Positions 25,537 through 33,878 of a stretch of 64,000 bases of DNA are shown piece by piece. Under the pieces are notes generated by a model. That model was not told the DNA's origin. It ran no database searches and saw nothing but the letters and a program-made list of their open reading frames with translations. The stretch is from positions 2,586,296 through 2,650,295 of the forward strand of contig NZ_CP009227.1 in NCBI RefSeq assembly GCF_000775995.1, in the 5' to 3' direction. The stretch comes from Treponema sp. OMZ 838. Its GTDB lineage: Bacteria; Spirochaetota; Spirochaetia; Treponematales; Treponemataceae. How positions within the stretch are numbered: position 1 is the stretch's first letter; the number at the start of each line of letters is the position of its first letter. The translations under genes and the position numbers were made by a program.

Positions 25537-27030
25537 ATGCGAGCGAAAACCGGCGATGTATACTGTGTGTATAATTCATATTTAAAAAAATATACTGCGT
25601 GCCAAATAACCAAGATAGAGGAAGGTGAGAAAAAACCGAAAGCAGTGCTGCTCTGGTTAGATTGGTCGGGTGAACAGCCTGTCAAGGAGGAAGAGTTACC
25701 TTTACTAAAGCCGCTTTATCAGGACTTTATGTACTGGAAACGTGGTCTGCATCTTTGTAATGTTGATGTCATGGTACCTGCGAACCATATGTTAATCGGT
25801 AATATGCAGCCATTAACCGATGAAAGCACAAATACCTATGCAATGTCTTGGGGAAACGGATATGAAGTATATCGTCAACTTAAATGGCAGGAGATTCCTA
25901 AAGAGCAAAGAGATGCTTTTAAAAAAGCGGAGAGCAGTAAGGAAAAAATTATATTTGCCGGAAAAGAAATGGCGATTTCCAGACATCGCATACATGATGA
26001 TGTTCCTTTTGAAAATGTGCTGGAATTAAAAGCCTTTCCATGCTTATCCTATTTGGCATGTAAAAAATGGCATATCGGTTTATATGAATATTTACAATCA
26101 TGTCCGTTTTTAGATGAGCTGGTACTTGAAAATCATCAGCAAAAAATATTGGATTTTTCCAATGCGCATTTGCACAAACTTTCTATTGATATGAACGGCG
26201 TGGAAGAACTGTATCTGAATAACGAATTGGAAGAACTTATTCTGTTAGGTGAAGTAACAAATAACTGTAAAATACATGCTGTTGAAAACGGAGCTTTATT
26301 ACTTTTAACAGCAACTGAAATAGTGCCTAAAATACAGGGTCTAAAAGACTTGGGCAAACTGCATTGCTCAGAGATTACAGAACTTGATATGGCCGAGATT
26401 CTAGAAGCATACCCGATGCTGAAGGAATTGCGGCTATGGGGAAAACCCGGTATTCTTTCTAACCTTTCTATGCTATTCCGATTTACAAAATTGGAGGGCT
26501 TTACCACGGTTGATTTATTCGGTTTTTCTGCCGAAGACATTCCGGAGCCGGAATGTTTACCTAACTTACATTGGTTTTGGATGAGCAGCCTGCCGGAAAA
26601 TGCAGCCAAAAAAGCTAAACAGCTTTATAAAAAGAGAAAAGAAGAAGGGCTTGATCTTTGGATACAAAAGCCGCGAAAGCCGGAATGGTTGGCGCAGAAC
26701 CTTGACAATCCGTTCCGCTCATGGGACGGACAAGAAAATATTTCTGCAGCGAATGCCAAGAAAGCAGCAGATGTATATAAAAAAACAAGAGCCGAAATTC
26801 TCAAATTGGAACAAAGCTCGCCGATCGAAGCTGCTCGGACTGCCGAAGCTTTGGTGAGGGCATACACTGAAGCCTTTAATAAGATGGACAAACGCAAATA
26901 TTTTATTGAAACAGTAGAAAGAGAGGATATCTATTGTGCTCTTACAGAACTTTTAGATTTAATACCGCCTTCTCTATCTATCAATAAAGAAAAACTCTTG
27001 GAAATTTTTGATACAACACGGGATTTTTAG
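25537..27030 (+). CDS. Leucine-rich-repeat-like protein of the island
   Basis: A 497-aa soluble protein. The N-terminal ~75 residues (TGDVYCVYNSYLKKYTACQITKI) form an SH3/Imm26-like barrel with 'LPLLKPLYQDFMYWK'. Residues ~160-370 contain irregular LRR units (LDELVLENH, LHKLSIDMNGVEELYLNN, LKELRLWGKPG). The last ~110 residues (RSWDGQENISAANAKKAADVYK... FDTTRDF) form an alpha-helical domain with Arg/Glu pairs. AGAGG precedes the ATG. Such proteins are sometimes annotated as gliding-motility proteins without evidence. The likely role is binding a protein partner; function unknown. Confidence 0.75.
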   Translation: MRAKTGDVYCVYNSYLKKYTACQITKIEEGEKKPKAVLLWLDWSGEQPVKEEELPLLKPLYQDFMYWKRGLHLCNVDVMVPANHMLIGNMQPLTDESTNTYAMSWGNGYEVYRQLKWQEIPKEQRDAFKKAESSKEKIIFAGKEMAISRHRIHDDVPFENVLELKAFPCLSYLACKKWHIGLYEYLQSCPFLDELVLENHQQKILDFSNAHLHKLSIDMNGVEELYLNNELEELILLGEVTNNCKIHAVENGALLLLTATEIVPKIQGLKDLGKLHCSEITELDMAEILEAYPMLKELRLWGKPGILSNLSMLFRFTKLEGFTTVDLFGFSAEDIPEPECLPNLHWFWMSSLPENAAKKAKQLYKKRKEEGLDLWIQKPRKPEWLAQNLDNPFRSWDGQENISAANAKKAADVYKKTRAEILKLEQSSPIEAARTAEALVRAYTEAFNKMDKRKYFIETVEREDIYCALTELLDLIPPSLSINKEKLLEIFDTTRDF

Positions 27031-27039
27031 GATTAAAAG

Positions 27040-27349
27040 ATGTTTCCGAATTATTTGGAAGGCACAATTATTTTAACGATTACTCACTTAGCCGAGGATT
27101 CTAAAAATGAACTTGCAAAAAAGATATTTGCAAGGATAAATCAACAACCCCGACGCAAGCGTCGGGGCACAGTGCTCAACGTTTCGCACTGTGTGTTCTA
27201 TAAGGTGGTTGCAGTCGGCTTTAATACCCTTTATTACGACGCAAGCGTCGGGGTATTAAACCCTCCGCACGAATAAAGACTTCGAGAATCTTTCTCCCAA
27301 AGAACAGGAAGTGTTCACAGTAAATTTTCCGCATATCTTTAGAAATTAA
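27040..27349 (+). pseudogene. Small gene interrupted by a hairpin element
   Basis: The frame from ATG 27040 reads FPNYLEGTIILTITHLAEDS and continues to KKIFARIN at ~27142, then enters GC-rich hairpins that translate to Arg-rich nonsense. Beyond the element, 27278-27349 reads DFENLSPKEQEVF then TVNFPHIFRN and stops, a coherent C-terminus. Joined, they would make a protein of ~57 aa, so the element appears inserted into a coding sequence. The exact junction is uncertain because AAT occurs at both edges. Confidence 0.6.
27139..27278 (+). repeat. GC-rich hairpin element, long copy
   Basis: Three stacked stems: CCCCGACGC-AA-GCGTCGGGG (27148-27167), directly followed by CACAGTGC/GCACTGTG (27168-27175 with 27186-27193), then TTTAATACCC/GGGTATTAAA (27220-27229 with 27251-27260) enclosing CGACGC-AA-GCGTCG (27237-27250). 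CGACGCAAGCGTCGGGG occurs twice in direct orientation (27151, 27237). The right end (GGGTATTAAACCC, then CTCCGCACGAATAAAG, 27251-27278) recurs exactly at 42886-42913. The GC content is well above the surrounding genes. Confidence 0.75.
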
Positions 27350-27350
27350 T

Positions 27351-27851
27351 ATGAATAAAATTGTAACTACAACAGTAATAGTAATTTTTACTTTTTTAAT
27401 TTTTACAGCCGATGTAGTGTTAATCACAAGATTTTTCACACTGATAAAACAAAGAAGATATAATGATTCAGCTCCTCTTTGGGGCGGACTTCCCGATTTA
27501 TTTCCGAAAATTAAAAATAAATATCTTAAAACTTTTTTGAACTACATCATGCTAAATATTGCGGTGTATATCATCGGGTACTATTTCCCAAAGACAGGAG
27601 TTTTTACCGGAACTCTTACATTTTCTTTTGATATTGTTATCGAGAGTTATAGATTTTTAGTATCGTTTATAATAACGAATTTATTTTTAGCTATTAGTCA
27701 GCTTACAAGAAAAATAAAAATTTTTCAACAAAATACAATTTCGGCTAAACTATACTACATTGAACTTATCATCATTCCCATTATTGTTATTTTTTCTCTT
27801 TATTTTTTTGACAGCGTTTTTGATAATCTTGCAAGGAAGGTAACAATATAA
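27351..27851 (+). CDS. Membrane protein with about four TM helices, unknown
   Basis: A 166-aa protein with hydrophobic segments near residues 4-30, 62-82, 98-118 and 138-158, separated by basic loops (LIKQRRYNDSAP, LTRKIKIFQQ). It starts one base after the stop of the interrupted gene and has only a weak ribosome site. Small polytopic proteins of this kind occur in immunity islands, where they may protect against membrane-active toxins. No family recognised. Confidence 0.65.
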   Translation: MNKIVTTTVIVIFTFLIFTADVVLITRFFTLIKQRRYNDSAPLWGGLPDLFPKIKNKYLKTFLNYIMLNIAVYIIGYYFPKTGVFTGTLTFSFDIVIESYRFLVSFIITNLFLAISQLTRKIKIFQQNTISAKLYYIELIIIPIIVIFSLYFFDSVFDNLARKVTI

Positions 27852-27913
27852 AAGAATAGTACACTTACAAAATTGCTAAAAGATGATAGAATAAAATATG
27901 AGGAGACAGCAAT

Positions 27914-28354
27914 ATGGAAGTTATTTTGAGTACGGTAATCGGCGGTGAAATTACGGTTGAGGTTGATGGTGGGAAAATTGTTCATTCATTGATAATAAAA
28001 ATGAGAAACTCCTTGAAAGAGCATTTTAAAAAAATATTTTTTGAAGGGCTAGATAGAATAAAAATCAACGTATATATCAGCGGAGATGTTTCTTCTTATT
28101 GCGATAAAATGGGTATTACTGCAACCCGATATTTCCGTGCAAAGACAGAATATACGACAGAGTTTTGTATCGATAAAAACTATTGGTCGTTAGAACCTGT
28201 TCTTCCAGTGGATAGAAAGTTTATTCTATTCATGGAAAACTCGTTGATACAGTTAGGCGGAATTATTGAAAAAAAGCTTAAAGCAGCCGGATATAATTTT
28301 GATGGCGAGCTGTTTAAAGAAATTGTTCTTAAAAGTTTAAGAGGGATTAGTTAA
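27914..28354 (+). CDS. Imm12-like immunity protein
   Basis: A 146-aa soluble protein opening with MEVILSTVIGGEITVEVDGG and carrying INVYISGDVSSYCDKMGITA then TEFCIDKNYW, the order I recall for Imm12 family immunity proteins. It has a helical end (IIEKKLKAAGYNFDGELFKE). Presumed to bind and block a cognate secreted toxin; that toxin is not in this window. GAGGAG lies 8 nt before the ATG. The leader GATGATAGAATAAA is nearly repeated before the gene at 29119. Followed after 4 bp by the next gene, so co-translated. Confidence 0.6.
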   Translation: MEVILSTVIGGEITVEVDGGKIVHSLIIKMRNSLKEHFKKIFFEGLDRIKINVYISGDVSSYCDKMGITATRYFRAKTEYTTEFCIDKNYWSLEPVLPVDRKFILFMENSLIQLGGIIEKKLKAAGYNFDGELFKEIVLKSLRGIS

Positions 28355-28358
28355 GAAT

Positions 28359-29093
28359 ATGGCAAAGTATTCAAAAGAAGCATTAGATGAAGCATTGCTG
28401 CAAGCGCAAAGCAGCGATATTAGTATGAGAAGAAAAGGGATAAAGTTTTTAAGACAAGCTTCTTGTTTGGAAACGGGTACGAAAAATACCTATCCGATAA
28501 GAGATTGGTTTTCTGAAACTAAAAATTACACAAAACTTTTTAAAATAGTAAAATCCGAAAAAGATTCGAAACTGTTATGGGAATATTTATTTTTGATTAA
28601 AACATATTGTGAACGTTATATTGATTTAGCTTATTTGGTAAAAGATTCTCAAAACTTTATCGCAAAAAAAGGAAACACAGAATTCAAAATAAAGGCTCGT
28701 GAGCTCGGAGGATTATTTTTAGGGCATCAAGATGCCTCTGTACGGCAAGCTGCAGCAAGCCTGCTTTGGTATTTAAAGAAAACTTCCGAAGTTTTGCCTG
28801 TAATCATAGAGCTTATGCAGAAAAAACGGGATTATATAACACTTTCTCATATCGGCATAATGATTCGCAATTGTTATTCACTTTTGAATGATGATAAAAT
28901 TATTACAGACTCTTTTGGGAATGCTGTGGCGAAGGAAAATCTTATTTCACTAAAAGATGTAGAAGCTTTAAAAGAAGCCGTATCATTTTCATTGAAAAAA
29001 ACTCCTAAGGCTGCAAAAAAAGCCGGCTTTAATTCCATATCTGAAACACTGGACGATATAATTACAACACTTACAAAAACGGTTGAAAGATGA
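28359..29093 (+). CDS. HEAT-like helical protein, unknown
   Basis: A 244-aa all-helical protein. Segments such as ALDEALLQAQSSDISMRRKG, ARELGGLFLGHQDASVRQA and SLLWYLKKTSEVLPVIIEL have the paired-helix look of HEAT/ARM repeats. No catalytic motif, TM helix or signal is seen. It starts 4 bp after the Imm12-like gene with AGAGGG upstream. The end is Lys-rich. HEAT proteins act as binding scaffolds; a second one lies at 29461-30318. Confidence 0.65.
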   Translation: MAKYSKEALDEALLQAQSSDISMRRKGIKFLRQASCLETGTKNTYPIRDWFSETKNYTKLFKIVKSEKDSKLLWEYLFLIKTYCERYIDLAYLVKDSQNFIAKKGNTEFKIKARELGGLFLGHQDASVRQAAASLLWYLKKTSEVLPVIIELMQKKRDYITLSHIGIMIRNCYSLLNDDKIITDSFGNAVAKENLISLKDVEALKEAVSFSLKKTPKAAKKAGFNSISETLDDIITTLTKTVER

Positions 29094-29118
29094 TAGAATA
29101 AATATAAGGGGATAAAAT

Positions 29119-29421
29119 ATGAACGGAGAATTATATCTAAAAAAGGGTATGCTTCAACTAAATAAAAAATTGTATGATGAAGCCTTGGAAACTTTGAATA
29201 AAGTAATCAAACTCGATGATGATCTTGCCAGTGTTACATCTGCAAAATGTATTTTAGGTGAATATTATTTTATTCATCAAAACTATGAAAAATCAAAAGA
29301 ATTTTTATCATGGATTTGTGACAGACAAGATGAGCTTGAAGAAGAGTTTGACGATTTACTTTCACAAGAAATTGATACAGCCTCGGTACTGATTGATATG
29401 ATGGAAAGATATAAGCTGTAA
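29119..29421 (+). CDS. Small TPR protein
   Basis: A 100-aa protein with a clear TPR pair (LYLKKGMLQLNKKLYDEALETL, then AKCILGEYYFIHQNYEKSKE) and an acidic end. AGGGG is 8 nt before the ATG. Its leader (ATGATAGAATAAATAT) nearly repeats that of the Imm12-like gene at 27914, suggesting a duplicated promoter. Probably a cytoplasmic binding protein; no specific function can be given. Confidence 0.65.
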   Translation: MNGELYLKKGMLQLNKKLYDEALETLNKVIKLDDDLASVTSAKCILGEYYFIHQNYEKSKEFLSWICDRQDELEEEFDDLLSQEIDTASVLIDMMERYKL

Positions 29422-29460
29422 AACGCAATTTGCTAAAAATATGCAAGGAGTGATATTGTA

Positions 29461-30318
29461 TGCAAAACAATTCTTATATTCATAATTTAAAAATGGAGCA
29501 TGCAGACCCTCTCCCTTTTTTTGAAGATATGTTAAAGGAAGGAAAAGATTTTACAAGAACTTGAAGCGGAGCGGTTACGCCGTCAAAATATTACAAAAGA
29601 AGATTTGCAAAAAAAGTATGCCGAGTTACAAAGAGCCGGTTTTCCTCTTAGCGAATGTATCGGTTTTATAGCCGATTTAGGCGGCAGTAATGAGATTGCT
29701 TATCATTACGAATTGATTTGCGAAGACTGGGAGCGAGATGATCCGTTGCATTTGGGTAACAGTTTCGATAAACACGATTTAGCGGGAATTGATTTTCTTT
29801 TTGCAGCTATAAACAAAGCTTCAACCGAAAAAATACGGGTCTTCACCGCCTATCTCATTGCCGAAATTCTTGTAAGGTTGAAACATCGCGATTTTTATAC
29901 GGCTGTATGCAATCGTCTTGTGCCGATACTTGTTTCGCTTACAAATACGAAGGACTGTGTTCTGAGGCGGAAAGCGTTGATAGCTGTCGGGTGGGTTGGG
30001 ACAGCACAAGAGATTGGTATTTTTAATGACAGAATGCTTCACGACGAGGATAGTCTTTGCCGTGCATGGTCAGCTTCTGGGCTATGGCAATTATCATGTA
30101 ACAGACTGCATAGTCAAACAATACTCCCGGATGTAAAAGATGTTTTTAGACAGGCAATCGCTGTGGAAAAAGACCTTTTTGCATGCGGCGTAATGATAGA
30201 GTCGGCACAAAGTTTATTCGGTAAAAAATGGATATCGTCTATCGCTGTTGAAAATGAAGATGCGGTAAAAATAGAAAAGGCTCGCAAATCGGCTGTCAGA
30301 TTTTTAAGTAAGGATTAA
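29461..30318 (+). pseudogene. HEAT-repeat protein, probably frameshifted near its N-terminus
   Basis: ATG 29461 opens QNNSYIHNLKMEHADP ... FFEDMLKEGK and stops at 29565. The -1/+2 frame resumes at about 29550 with ILQELEAERLRRQNITKEDL and runs to 30318 through HEAT-like helices (CVLRRKALIAVGWVGTAQE, WSASGLWQL). The two parts read as one protein of ~285 aa if one base is removed near 29549. Without repair, translation could only start at TTG 29605, which has no ribosome site. The final 14 codons (ending KSAVRFLSKD) are duplicated at 51482-51526. Confidence 0.6.
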
Positions 30319-30335
30319 ATATAAGGAGTATAATC

Positions 30336-30545
30336 ATGAAACAAATTCCTGATTTTCTGAAAGAATACGAAACCGCTTTACAAAAATACAGGCAGCGTTC
30401 TGTCGAAATTCTTGCGACAGCCCTAAACGACAGTGAAACAACGGATATAAAAAGTTCCAAGTTTTTAGGAACCCCTTATTTGCCTGTCGGTATGGACTAT
30501 CCGAAAGACAAGGATGGCAAATATGAACAAAATTTATGCAATTAA
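30336..30545 (+). pseudogene. N-terminal fragment of a DUF1963 (YwqG-like) protein
   Basis: A 69-codon frame with AGGAG before the ATG. SSKFLGTPYLPVGMDYP then KDKDGKY is the conserved DUF1963 entry motif (SKFGGxPYLPxxxxYP), but the protein stops just after it, whereas the family needs ~250 aa. The start codon of the next gene lies inside this fragment in another frame, so the 3' part appears replaced by the following gene. Confidence 0.7.
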
Positions 30546-31506
30546 CGACTTATCGGAGCTGGAAGATTTTTTACATTCTCAAAACTCTATTGAAAACATA
30601 CGTGAAAAACTTTTTGCCGAGTTTTTAAAATATGCGGATTATAAAAGCGTCTCGGAGTGGAACAAGGCGGTGCGGCTTTGTGAATGTCTTGCCGTAATCG
30701 GCTGGGGAAACCATGAACCTGTGGAAGCGTCAAGAGGTGTGTTTTTTAACGGTAATCCCCGTACCTTTTTTTGCAACAGATTTGGAGAGCTCCGGTTTGT
30801 CGAGGCAATATGGTCAAAAAGGAAAACGGGATTTACGATGGAACAGGGTAGAACTTCCTATTACCCCTCTCCCGACGGCAAAGACAAAAAACAACCGGTA
30901 TGTTGGAATTACTCCGTAACAGGAAATATAGAAGACATAAAAATTGAAAGTCAACGTAATTGGATTCCTAAAAATCCTGTTTGGATTGTGCATACAATAT
31001 CAAACTGTTATGAAAATTCAAAACCGGTTATAGAAAGCATTAAAGAAAAACTTCAGGACGAATTAAATAAAAAAATGCGTCCCGAAAAATACGGCAAAGC
31101 CGTAAATTGTATTTTATTGAAATGTGCTTTCAGCTATTATGATAATGCTCATTGTAAAACAAACTATGTCATCGATGAATCGGGACGCAAATTATCAAAT
31201 CAAGAAGCCGCAAAAGAATTACAGAAATTATACACAAAAGAAGAGATTTCCGAAAACGGATATTACTTGCGTCCCCGATTTCAATACGGGCCATTTAGAG
31301 CAGATACAGGCAAGATAAATGTAGTTATACATTTTGAAAAAGAATTCAGCCGATTAACACATCGTCAGCAAAAAGAAAAACTGGCAGAGTATTTTTTAAT
31401 TGCGCTTAAAACTATTGCAGAAAAACAAAAAAAGAAAATACTGAATTATGATTTTAATTTAATGATTTCCGATTTTACTGAAATAATGAAAAAATGGATG
31501 AATTAG
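30523..31506 (+). CDS. Unknown soluble protein of 327 aa
   Basis: Start chosen at ATG 30523 (AAGGATGGC upstream); ATG 30514 is also in frame. The N-terminal ~60 residues are helical (DLSELEDFLHSQNSIENIRE). The middle has Trp/Arg/Gly-rich strands (FCNRFGELRFVEAIWSKRK), and a helical end follows (RQQKEKLAEYFLIALKTIAE). No TM, signal or known motif. The 5' end grows out of the truncated DUF1963 fragment, implying recent recombination. Function unknown; an immunity or effector role is possible by context. Confidence 0.65.
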   Translation: MNKIYAINDLSELEDFLHSQNSIENIREKLFAEFLKYADYKSVSEWNKAVRLCECLAVIGWGNHEPVEASRGVFFNGNPRTFFCNRFGELRFVEAIWSKRKTGFTMEQGRTSYYPSPDGKDKKQPVCWNYSVTGNIEDIKIESQRNWIPKNPVWIVHTISNCYENSKPVIESIKEKLQDELNKKMRPEKYGKAVNCILLKCAFSYYDNAHCKTNYVIDESGRKLSNQEAAKELQKLYTKEEISENGYYLRPRFQYGPFRADTGKINVVIHFEKEFSRLTHRQQKEKLAEYFLIALKTIAEKQKKKILNYDFNLMISDFTEIMKKWMN

Positions 31507-31545
31507 GGAGATGTAAACATGCGCTATTCATTTCTGCCAGTCAAT

Positions 31546-31644
31546 CTAATTTTCCTCTTGTTTTTCAATAAGATCTTGTACCACCTTTTCCAAAGTCAAT
31601 AATTGAGCCATGTCTGATATATCGCTTATCCCGAAATGATTAAA
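31546..31644 (-). pseudogene. C-terminal stub in another frame behind a PH-like gene
   Basis: On the minus strand 31644-31546 reads FNHFGISDISDMAQLLTL followed by EKVVQDLIEKQEEN and stop. It has the style of an immunity-protein end, but there is no start and it overlaps the last 19 bp of the gene at 31626-32069 in a different frame. It is either the tail of a deleted gene or the true, frameshifted end of that gene. Confidence 0.45.
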
Positions 31645-32069
31645 GGATGTGCGCCTGTAATTGTTTTGTATTCTTTCGGTCTTGATATAAATGATATTTT
31701 CCGATTATCAATTCCTATATCAACCTTTACCAATTTGTCATGATTCGATTTGATTTTACAAAATGAGATTTTACCGGCCATAATTTCTTTTTCATTTTCT
31801 AAAATTCTTATATTAAGCTTATCGATATAAACAATAAATTTTTTTGCTACACTTTTACGAATTTTTTTTATAATAAGATATGATATAACAAATGCAGGTA
31901 AAAACACTAAAAATTTAAATAGCGGATGAACTTTGTAAGTAATCATTCCAGAATAAAATAACAGCAGGTATGTTAGTAATATAGGAAACATAAAGCCTAT
32001 CGGAAAGCATAGTCCCATAATCATGTCGCTTTTTGGTGTTCCTGCCACAAATTCAAATTTTTTCATCAT
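31626..32069 (-). CDS. Two-TM protein with PH-like domain, unknown
   Basis: A 147-aa protein: two TM helices (about residues 20-42 and 50-67: FPIGFMFPILLTYLLLFYSG, FLVFLPAFVISYLIIKKI), then a basic beta-rich tail (KFIVYIDKLNIRILENEKEI). Same plan as the gene at 21574-22083. Its last residues (TGAHPLIISG) may be out of frame, because a coherent protein end lies in the neighbouring frame. Downstream of and close to the Imm26-like gene. Confidence 0.6.
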   Translation of the reverse strand: MMKKFEFVAGTPKSDMIMGLCFPIGFMFPILLTYLLLFYSGMITYKVHPLFKFLVFLPAFVISYLIIKKIRKSVAKKFIVYIDKLNIRILENEKEIMAGKISFCKIKSNHDKLVKVDIGIDNRKISFISRPKEYKTITGAHPLIISG

Positions 32070-32080
32070 GTATGTATCTA

Positions 32081-32887
32081 CTATATTATGTTAATTTCTT
32101 TTATCAAATGATAGGTTTCTATAAAGCGAAGATGCCAAATCTTCTTGTCGGCGGTAATTTCTTCGTATATATTCTCCAATGTATGCGCAGGCGCTAATAG
32201 TCCTAAAGAATAATCTTCAAAAACGACTTCACCTATCTTTTCAAGTTTATCTAATAGAAGTCCTAAATCTTTGTGATTAAACCAGCAATCCGTATCCAGA
32301 GCATATTTCGTATTTTGTTTCTTGCAGGCAATTTCGCTATTCAAAAAATCATCCATAGTCGGCTCATCTTTTTGCAGCAAGCGCGTACAAGCTAAATGAT
32401 ATTCTATTTTTCTTGGTGTCTGGTCAACATCTGAAACAAAAACGACGCCGTACTCATTCTCAAATTTAACTGCAAGCACTTCTCCCACGTTAAAATACGG
32501 ATTTCGTTTAATTTTTGCCTTCGGTACCTTAATCGGTTTCTGATTTTCACTTTGCAGCTGTACTGCCAGTTTATCAAGAGCCTTCTGTCTTTGCTTTAAA
32601 GCTTTGCCGTCAATTTCAAGCCAGAAATCATCAGCACCTTTTGCAATTATTGTTAATGCCTTATTCTTTATCTTCTCAGACAAATGTCCGACATTCCACA
32701 AAGAATAAGCGAATGCAGTCCAGTAAATCTCCGTGTAAAATGAATCTATACAAAAATTATTCTCGTCATTTAAAATATCTTCAATTATTGTGTCGATATT
32801 TTCACCGTCTTTATATCGTTCTACTATAGTATTGTAAATGTCATACCCATCGTCACTGTCTATAATTTTTACACCGTCTATTGCCAT
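32081..32887 (-). CDS. Imm26-like immunity protein with helical N-terminal domain
   Basis: A 268-aa soluble protein. Residues 1-~115 are helical (DIYNTIVERYKDGENIDTII, FYTEIYWTAFAYSLWNVG), a module often found before immunity domains. Residues ~130-200 (NPYFNVGEVLAVKFENEYG, VVFVSDVDQTPRKIEYH) form a small beta barrel like Imm26. AAAGGAG is 10 nt before the ATG. Its leader contains the 32-bp repeat also found upstream of 22083. Likely neutralises a toxin not present here. Confidence 0.6.
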   Translation of the reverse strand: MAIDGVKIIDSDDGYDIYNTIVERYKDGENIDTIIEDILNDENNFCIDSFYTEIYWTAFAYSLWNVGHLSEKIKNKALTIIAKGADDFWLEIDGKALKQRQKALDKLAVQLQSENQKPIKVPKAKIKRNPYFNVGEVLAVKFENEYGVVFVSDVDQTPRKIEYHLACTRLLQKDEPTMDDFLNSEIACKKQNTKYALDTDCWFNHKDLGLLLDKLEKIGEVVFEDYSLGLLAPAHTLENIYEEITADKKIWHLRFIETYHLIKEINII

Positions 32888-32907
32888 TTCACATAATCTC
32901 CTTTAAT

Positions 32908-32939
32908 TATACATTATCCGCTTTTCAGTGATAAAATTC
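32908..32939 (-). repeat. 32-bp leader repeat, copy 2
   Basis: Identical over 32 bp to 22114-22145. It lies upstream of the start at 32887 and overlaps the last 15 bp of the gene at 32925-33203. This places it at the boundary of two genes, where a cassette carrying its own promoter may have been joined. Confidence 0.75.
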
Positions 32940-33203
32940 CCTGTATAAATTAGGATACTCATATCCTACAGGATGTTTTCTGAAAATAAAATAGACGAAT
33001 ACAGCCGCAAGTAAGCAGAAGAAGTTGATGATGTATAAGTATCTAAGTGTATGATGCCTATGAAAAAACAACATAACGATTAAGAGAGTCATTATACCGA
33101 GCGGCACATAGAGTCTGAATGTAATATAGTTATCTGTCAGAGGTTTCTTTCCCATCTTTAATAACCCGTAATTCAGGTATTCCTTATTTTCTTTACCTTG
33201 CAA
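32925..33203 (-). CDS. Small two-TM membrane protein
   Basis: A 92-aa protein with two hydrophobic helices (about 32-47 and 56-72: LGIMTLLIVMLFF, YIINFFCLLAAVFVYFIF) and polar ends. Its first 31 bp overlap the end of the transglutaminase-like gene, so the two are probably coupled. Its 3' end runs into the 32-bp repeat. Function unknown. Confidence 0.5.
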   Translation of the reverse strand: MQGKENKEYLNYGLLKMGKKPLTDNYITFRLYVPLGIMTLLIVMLFFHRHHTLRYLYIINFFCLLAAVFVYFIFRKHPVGYEYPNLYREFYH

Positions 33204-33877
33204 TTCATCAAATGCCTTCCTAAATGTTTGTAAGCAAAGGCTTTTATTCCTGACACTTCCTGATGATGATGTTTCAATAATTCATCAGGAGAATTCCATA
33301 CTCCAAAATCTTGAGTAATTCCTTCGCTTTGTATGTACGTGTTGTTCCTGTCAAAATCAATTATTGGATGCCGAAAATCTTTTACCGCAACACCATAACC
33401 GCAGAAAAAACCGGTGCAGTTTGCAAATTGTTTTTGCAGTTTTGATAAATACTTTTGATCCAGTATAAAGGCTTCAAGTTCATACCACTTATCTTCAAAA
33501 TACACTTCAACCCAACTGTGAAATATATTCTGCGGCGCATTTTTATAAACAAATCCGCTCATTACTCCTTTCTGTAATTGTTTGTCTATGGTAAAACCAT
33601 GAACTCGACAAGGAATTTCGCAGGCACGTAACAAAGCCATGAAGAGTGTTCCTTTTGTATTGCATTGACCGTATCCGTCCTTAAGAACTTTAGATGCGCT
33701 GATATCATCATCTGTATTATACCCGAATGCGATATCATCTCTTACAAAGTTATAAATAGCTTTAAGGCTGTCAAATTTATTTTGTTCTTTCCAATGTTTT
33801 TCTTCTATTAATTTTTGAATGCTCGGATTTGAAAAATCCAGCATTGTAGTCTCTTGCAAGTATTGATTCATATCCAT
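33173..33877 (-). CDS. Transglutaminase-like (papain-fold) protein
   Basis: A 234-aa protein with the transglutaminase-core triad: Cys in DGYGQCNTKGTLFMALLRA (~95), His in IFHSWVEVYFEDKWYELEAF (~145), and an acidic residue following in ILD. YNFVRDDIAF upstream matches the family entry helix. These enzymes act as cysteine proteases, amidases or transferases on peptides. No signal peptide is seen, so it is cytoplasmic. It lies just behind the HXXEE membrane protein in the same operon. In an immunity island it may be an enzyme borrowed from a toxin or a modification protein. Confidence 0.78.
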   Translation of the reverse strand: MDMNQYLQETTMLDFSNPSIQKLIEEKHWKEQNKFDSLKAIYNFVRDDIAFGYNTDDDISASKVLKDGYGQCNTKGTLFMALLRACEIPCRVHGFTIDKQLQKGVMSGFVYKNAPQNIFHSWVEVYFEDKWYELEAFILDQKYLSKLQKQFANCTGFFCGYGVAVKDFRHPIIDFDRNNTYIQSEGITQDFGVWNSPDELLKHHHQEVSGIKAFAYKHLGRHLMNCKVKKIRNT

Positions 33878-33878
33878 T

